Translations under genes and position numbers: made by a program
Notes under the pieces: model-generated
What the model saw: only the letters and a program-made list of their open reading frames with translations
Told to the model about the DNA's origin: nothing
Database searches by the model: none
Source of the DNA: Catenaria anguillulae PL171
Lineage: Eukaryota; Blastocladiomycota; Blastocladiomycetes; Blastocladiales; Catenariaceae
DNA length: 49,033 nt
NCBI GenBank assembly: GCA_002102555.1
Contig: MCFL01000183.1
Span: 1-49,033 of the forward strand
Reading direction: 5' to 3'
Shown: one piece after another, positions 44,597 through 49,033 of the stretch
Layout of the letters: each line of letters begins with the position of its first letter
How positions within the stretch are numbered: position 1 is the first letter of the stretch

Positions 44597-47500
44597 ATGT
44601 ACTCGTCCCACTCTGGCGCAGGCGGCGGTCCCAATGCCGGCCAAGCCCATTCCGCCGCCAACTCTGGCGGCCACGGCCCACCATCATTACATCAAGGCCA
44701 TCCACACCAGCAGCAAGCGCAGACTCAAGGCCACTTTGCGCAATCGCATCCGCACCCGCCACCGCACCCGTCCATGCACCCGCATCATCAGCACGCGATG
44801 GGGCATGCGGTCGGGCCAGCACCCGGACCATCACCGCCTGCAAGTAGCTTGGGCCATGGATACCACGGCCAAGGCCAAGGGCTCCAGGGCCAGAGCCAGA
44901 GCCAAGCATCATATAGCCATCAGCTTCAGCAGCAACAACAGCAGCATCAGATACCCCATCACCTCGCTGCAGCCATGGCTACTGGCTCGGGCTCATCCGC
45001 AGGCCCCGCCTCATCCGCTAACTCTGCTCACCACAATCACCACCATCAGCAGCAACAGCAGCATCCATTCTTTCTGCAACAGCCACCATCGAGTCATGGC
45101 CACAACCAGTTTCTCGGCTTCCCGTCGTCCATGTCTGCCCCTGGCCACCATCAAATGGGCCAAGGCATCTCATCGACCGGCTCGCCAGCGCCGTCTCTAA
45201 CCGGTTCCGACTCTGGCATGATGCACATTACTTCTACATCGGCGGCCGCGGCAACCGCAGCTTCTTCTCAGCAAGGCTTGTCCACGGCCCACTTGCATCA
45301 TCACCATGCTTCCTCAGCGTCGCCCATTCCCCAGGGGCAGTTGGCGAGCTCGGGCGTCACCTCAACCTCATCGACCCCTCCGCCGCTCCCCTCTATACCT
45401 ACTACTGCCACTTCTTCTACCACGACTGCAGGCACATCATCTTCGTCAGCGGCAGCTACTGCACCTTCGCTCCCGCCACCCACAGCTGCAACCGTGTACC
45501 TTGCGCTGCCCTTCCCGCGCGCACCGGGCGGCTCCGGCCGTGCTCTGTCCGCAGCCAATGTGACCCCAACACCCACGCCCACGGGCGCGCCCAACGCAGG
45601 ATCCATGCTGCTCCTCGACGAATACCGCGACGTCTGCGACGCCACCAGCCGCGCTACGGGTTCGTCCGTGTCATTGATGCTCCCGCATGGCCTTTCCGGT
45701 TCACCCGGGCTTGGGCCGGGTTCGCCTCCTCTCACGGGTGGTGGGTCGGGCCAGTCCTCGCCGCTCATTGTCCACCAACAACGTGCGCAGTCGGCCACAT
45801 CGCCGACAGTCACCAACACGCCTGGCCCAGGCAGCGTGCATCCGCCCGAACCGTATACGGCCGCCATTCGCGCGCCATCGATGGACTCGGCCCTGCGAGC
45901 GCGCGCCCAATTGCTTGCCATCAACCCGGCCAAAACGTCGGCTATTGTGCGCGTCAACCGCCATTTGCTGCTGACCGAATCGGGCGAAATGCGTGCGGCC
46001 ATCAGGCAAGACGTGGCGTCCATTCAAGGCGCGACCGCCACACAAATCACCGTCTTGGGCGAGGTGCCGTCCATGCTGCGGCCACCGCCGGGGATTCCCG
46101 CTGAAAACACGGCCGTGGAGATATCGGGCGCGCGCGAGGCCGTGTACGCGGCACGAATCCAGTTGCTTGTTGCGCTGGATGCGCACGCCGGGTTGCACGT
46201 GGATGGGTCGCTGGATTTGGACCCAAAGTGCCATTACGTCGTAGCCGGGCGCAAGGCCGCAGATTTGCACCACATTATGCGCACGACGAACACAAACATT
46301 TACTTGCCGTCGCCGTTTGCCGCGCATGCCCAGGTCCCGTACACGTCGCCTGTCGGCTGGGAGAACCAGTTGCGTCCCGGCCAGGGTAGGATATTCATTA
46401 CGGGCGAACAGGGCAGGGTGGTCCAAGCAAGGGAAATGATGTTGCGTGCTGCGAGTGCAAAGAAGTTTATGTCCCGGCCGTTGACGGTGTTGCCGAGGAA
46501 GTTGGATTGGATGTTGACGCATCGCAAGGACTTGGTGTTGCGTTTCATGTACGACAATGGTACGCTCACTCGTGTTTTGTCGTGTTTTCACTCGTGACCC
46601 TACTTGATTGTTGACTTGAAACCCTCTCGTATGGTAGGCACGTTTATTGCGTTCCCGCCCCTTGGCTCTGGCCAAACGCTCGTCACCGTGTATGGTGACA
46701 ACACCGTCGCCATTAACCGCACCCTCGAGTCTGTTGCCCGGCTCGCCTGTGACTTTTACACTGCCGAGCTGCGCTTGCTTCCAGCCCCGTCCATGATGCT
46801 CCCCGCCGGGTACCGCAGCCCAATTGTCGCGCCCGGCGCTTTTGCGCCCGCGGCCTACGGCCCGACGGGGCCCTCGAGTGGGTCTGCCACATCCCCAAGC
46901 GCAGCCACGGGTCCCGTTCCCGGCGGCGGGGCAGCTGCTGCAGGCATGGCCATGGCACCTCCCTTGTCGCCACAGGCCGCTGCGGCATTTGCAGCCGTCC
47001 TTGCACAAGCCGCTCAGGCGTTTGAAACCGAGATTGTGCTCACGTCGGACGGGGTCGTGGAAATGTACGGGTCCGACCTGGGCGTTGCCGAGTCCTTCAA
47101 GGCGGCCGCCAGGACAGAGTGGGTTGCGCGCGCGCCGAGAGCACTCAAGTTCCGTGTCGAGCTCGATATTCGCCACAAGGAGTTTATTTCCGGCAAAAAG
47201 AATGGTAAGATCAACAAGATCATCAAGGCGTCGGATGCGAGCGTCGTGTTTGACGACTGGAACGAGATCAACATGGTGATTGACGTCGCATCACCGTTCC
47301 CGGATCGTGCACTTGAAGGGTTTGCCTTGCTCAAGGATGAGCTGCCCGCCGAAATCTCGTTCCATGTGCCCGAGGTCCATCACAAGCGCATCATTGGCGT
47401 TGGCGGCAAGAACATTCAGCGCATCATGAAAAAGTTTGGCGTGTTTGTCAAGTTTGCCAATGCCGACGAGCACGCCGCTCAAGGCGGGTACTTTGACAAT

Positions 47501-49033
47501 GACGACAATGTGATCGCGCGTACGCCCAGCAAGAATGCAAACAACTTGGTTCCGCTCAAGGCCGCCATTCTCGAGTGTGCGGCCATGCCGCCGGCGCCCA
47601 TGTTGGGCGGGGCGGGCCAGCATGCACAGGCGGCGGCCGCGGGCCGCGGCGGCAGCTGCAGTTGCCTTGGCGACCATGGAACCGTTACACTACCTGACGT
47701 CGGTGCCCATTCGTCATCACCGGTGGCTGGCAAGCACCGTACCGGGTATTGAGGCGGCGGCCGTGGTCACGATCCGAATGCCGAACCGCGAAACGGGCAA
47801 TGACGAGGTCATGATTACCGGCCACGAGCCCAATGTGCATTTGGCGTTGAATTTGGTGGCCGAGTGCACACCGAGGTGTACATGGTACCTGTGGTCAAGC
47901 GCACGCCAGCGTTTTTTGGCGGCCATTCGGCGCGCAGTCGTGGCGCGATTTGGTCGTGGAGCCCGCCAAGCATCAGTTTGATGTTATCTGGTGTATGTCG
48001 ATGGACTCCCCGAACCCCCAGCTGAAATGGAGCAACAGCAACAGGTCGGTTCGCCAACGTCTGCTTCGGATGCAACGTCGCCCAAGCCGTCGTCGTCGGG
48101 CCAGCGCAAATCACCCACACCCCGTCCACGTCCACATCGACTGCCACGATGACCTCCCTCCCTCGGGCGCCTTCTTGTCGTCAAGTGTCCGCGCAAGGCC
48201 GTCAAGCACCTCGCTCAAGCCCACGATCTCATCCTGTCGTACCTTAGCGAACACAATGTGGCCGATGCGTTCCAGTTCCCGCCACCCCCGCCATCCATGC
48301 CCGAAGCGGCCGCGGCTCTGGCCGATGAGCAACAGCAGCAGCAGCACATGATGCAGCAGCAGTACTCCCCGCCCATGTACGCACCTCATGCCGCTGGGCT
48401 GGCCCAACCGTACCAACAGCAGCAGCAACCGCCGTTTGCGGTGGTGGATCGCCCTTCATGCATCAACAGCAACTGCCTATGCCGCCGCCAGGACCCCAGA
48501 ACATGCATCCGCACCCGTTGCCCGCGCCCCATTTGCATGCCCCATTGCAGCGATCGGGATCGGCGCCGTTGGTCGACTCGGCGTTCAGGCACTTCAATTC
48601 CAAGCTCTTTTCGGCCGTGTCCATGGCCGATACGCTCAGCGGTGGCGTTGCTGGGCCAAGTCCGGTCCCGTTGCATTAACAACACGGGTGGCTCGGGCGG
48701 CGGTGGTGCCATGACAAGCCGTGCGCTCGGATTCCCGCCCTCCACGCCCTCGTTGCGCGACATTTTCGACAACCCCGGTGCCGGCTCCTCATCGTCAGCG
48801 GCTGCTGCAACATGTACCACAGCGGAACCATGTCGCCACTTCGCCGGGCCGCGTCCGAGCTGACGCCCGCCGAGGCGTATGCACAAATGATCTCGCCCAC
48901 AACCGCCGCCGAGTTGCCGTTCCTGGTGCCCGATCCTTGGTCGGCCGCTGGGTTTCATCAGCATCAGCAGCAGCAGGCAGCCATGTATGGCGTCACCCAA
49001 ACGCTGGTGGACATGGCGGGTCACCGCCGCTGC
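44597..49033 (+). CDS. Multi-KH RNA-binding protein, fungal type, runs off the window
   Basis: Predicted RNA-binding protein with several KH repeats, resembling the fungal family that includes yeast YLL032C-type proteins (assigned from memory of the family pattern). Coding parts are 44597..46559, then 46638 onward across a 78-nt GTACGC...AG intron in phase 1, which restores 'MYDN|GTFIAFPPLGSGQ'. The first in-frame ATG is 44597. Residues 1-430 are His/Gln/Ser/Pro-rich with poly-Q and poly-H runs. Then come degenerate KH-like units: 'CHYVVAGRKAADLHHIMRTT', 'PRKLDWMLTHRKDLVLRFM' and 'FISGKKNGKINKIIKASDAS'. A canonical unit 'HHKRIIGVGGKNIQRIMKKF' carries the GxxG loop, followed by 'GGYFDNDDNVIARTPSKNA'. 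After about 47640 the frame changes many times, although each piece still looks like this protein. As written, the frame from exon 2 stops at 47752. Confidence 0.72.
47640..49033 (+). other. Frame-disrupted 3' part of the KH gene
   Basis: Protein-like pieces follow each other in different frames with almost no gap. 'PLHYLTSVPIRHHRWLAS' runs in one frame to about 47870. 'VYMVPVVKRTPAFFGGHSA' is in a second to about 47930, 'SWRDLVVEPAKHQFDVIW' in a third to about 47990, and 'VDGLPEPPAEMEQQQQ' in another. After a broken stretch near 48150 come 'VKCPRKAVKHLAQAHDLILS' and 'QQQYSPPMYAPHAAGLAQPY'. 'HQQQLPMPPPGPQNMHPHPL' starts at about 48455, 'GFPPSTPSLRDIFDNPG' at about 48700, and 'ELTPAEAYAQMISPTTAAEL' after about 48800. 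The gaps are far too short for introns. Most switches fit a missing single base. Sequence or assembly error is the simplest cause; recent gene decay is the alternative. Confidence 0.7.

Noticed and set aside
45701-47176. Minus-strand open frame of about 491 codons opposite the KH gene
   Set aside because: It crosses the sense intron and mirrors KH coding sequence, with no recognisable protein features.
47640-47752. The frame stop at 47752 as the genuine end of the KH protein
   Set aside because: The last 35 or so residues in that frame lose family character, while the conserved 'PLHYLTSVPIRHHR' block continues in another frame.
1-49033. tRNA, rRNA, snoRNA or CRISPR features
   Set aside because: By eye I found no cloverleaf with a B-box, no paired C/D boxes, no rRNA core and no regularly spaced repeats. 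A covariance-model scan would be needed to exclude small RNAs.

Overview
The window looks like nuclear DNA of an early-diverging, probably zoosporic fungus (Blastocladiomycota or Chytridiomycota; inferred). It carries conserved eukaryotic genes (beta-adaptin, LARP1, eIF5B, COG5) and a fungal-type multi-KH protein. Genes have short GT-AG introns, mostly 66-108 nt, and many proteins carry long Gln/His/Ser/Pro/Ala-rich stretches. All exon structures below were built by hand, from reading-frame continuity, splice sites and family or paralogue similarity. No transcript data were used.

Layout. 1-1015 (+): 3' end of a beta-adaptin gene, lying in the clathrin adaptor appendage. 1523-2420 (+): small Ser/Pro-rich protein of unknown function. 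3430-8624 (+): LARP1-like protein with a La motif and DM15 boxes, interrupted by an unusual 1.1 kb pyrimidine-rich intron. About 9010-9365 (-): eroded Ty1/copia reverse-transcriptase remnant. 10054-13348 (-): bHLH transcription factor of Max/Mlx type. 15083-24712: two paralogous GPCR-like 7TM genes on the minus strand flank a plus-strand gene for a signal peptide / Cys-rich ectodomain / TM / SH3 protein. 25401-29207 (-): eIF5B, divergent from COG5 at 29636-32071 (+). 32215-33918 (-): tail-anchored mpaB/DUF2236-type oxygenase. 34254-37904 and 38357-41924 (both -): tandem paralogues of a large, unrecognised family with about 10-12 TM segments. 41925-44596: long intergenic or leader region. 44597 to the window end (+): multi-KH RNA-binding protein whose last 1.4 kb changes reading frame repeatedly.

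The housekeeping genes cover translation (eIF5B, LARP1, KH protein) and vesicle traffic (beta-adaptin, COG5) and look intact within the window, apart from the KH gene's 3' end. The more novel content is the membrane-protein block. It holds a 7TM / SH3-receptor / 7TM cluster and a tandem pair of multi-TM proteins with the shared motif WLVFGHR followed by LLE. A genome-scale oddity is the 5' splice site: 15 of 22 inferred introns have C at position +4, mostly as GTACGY.
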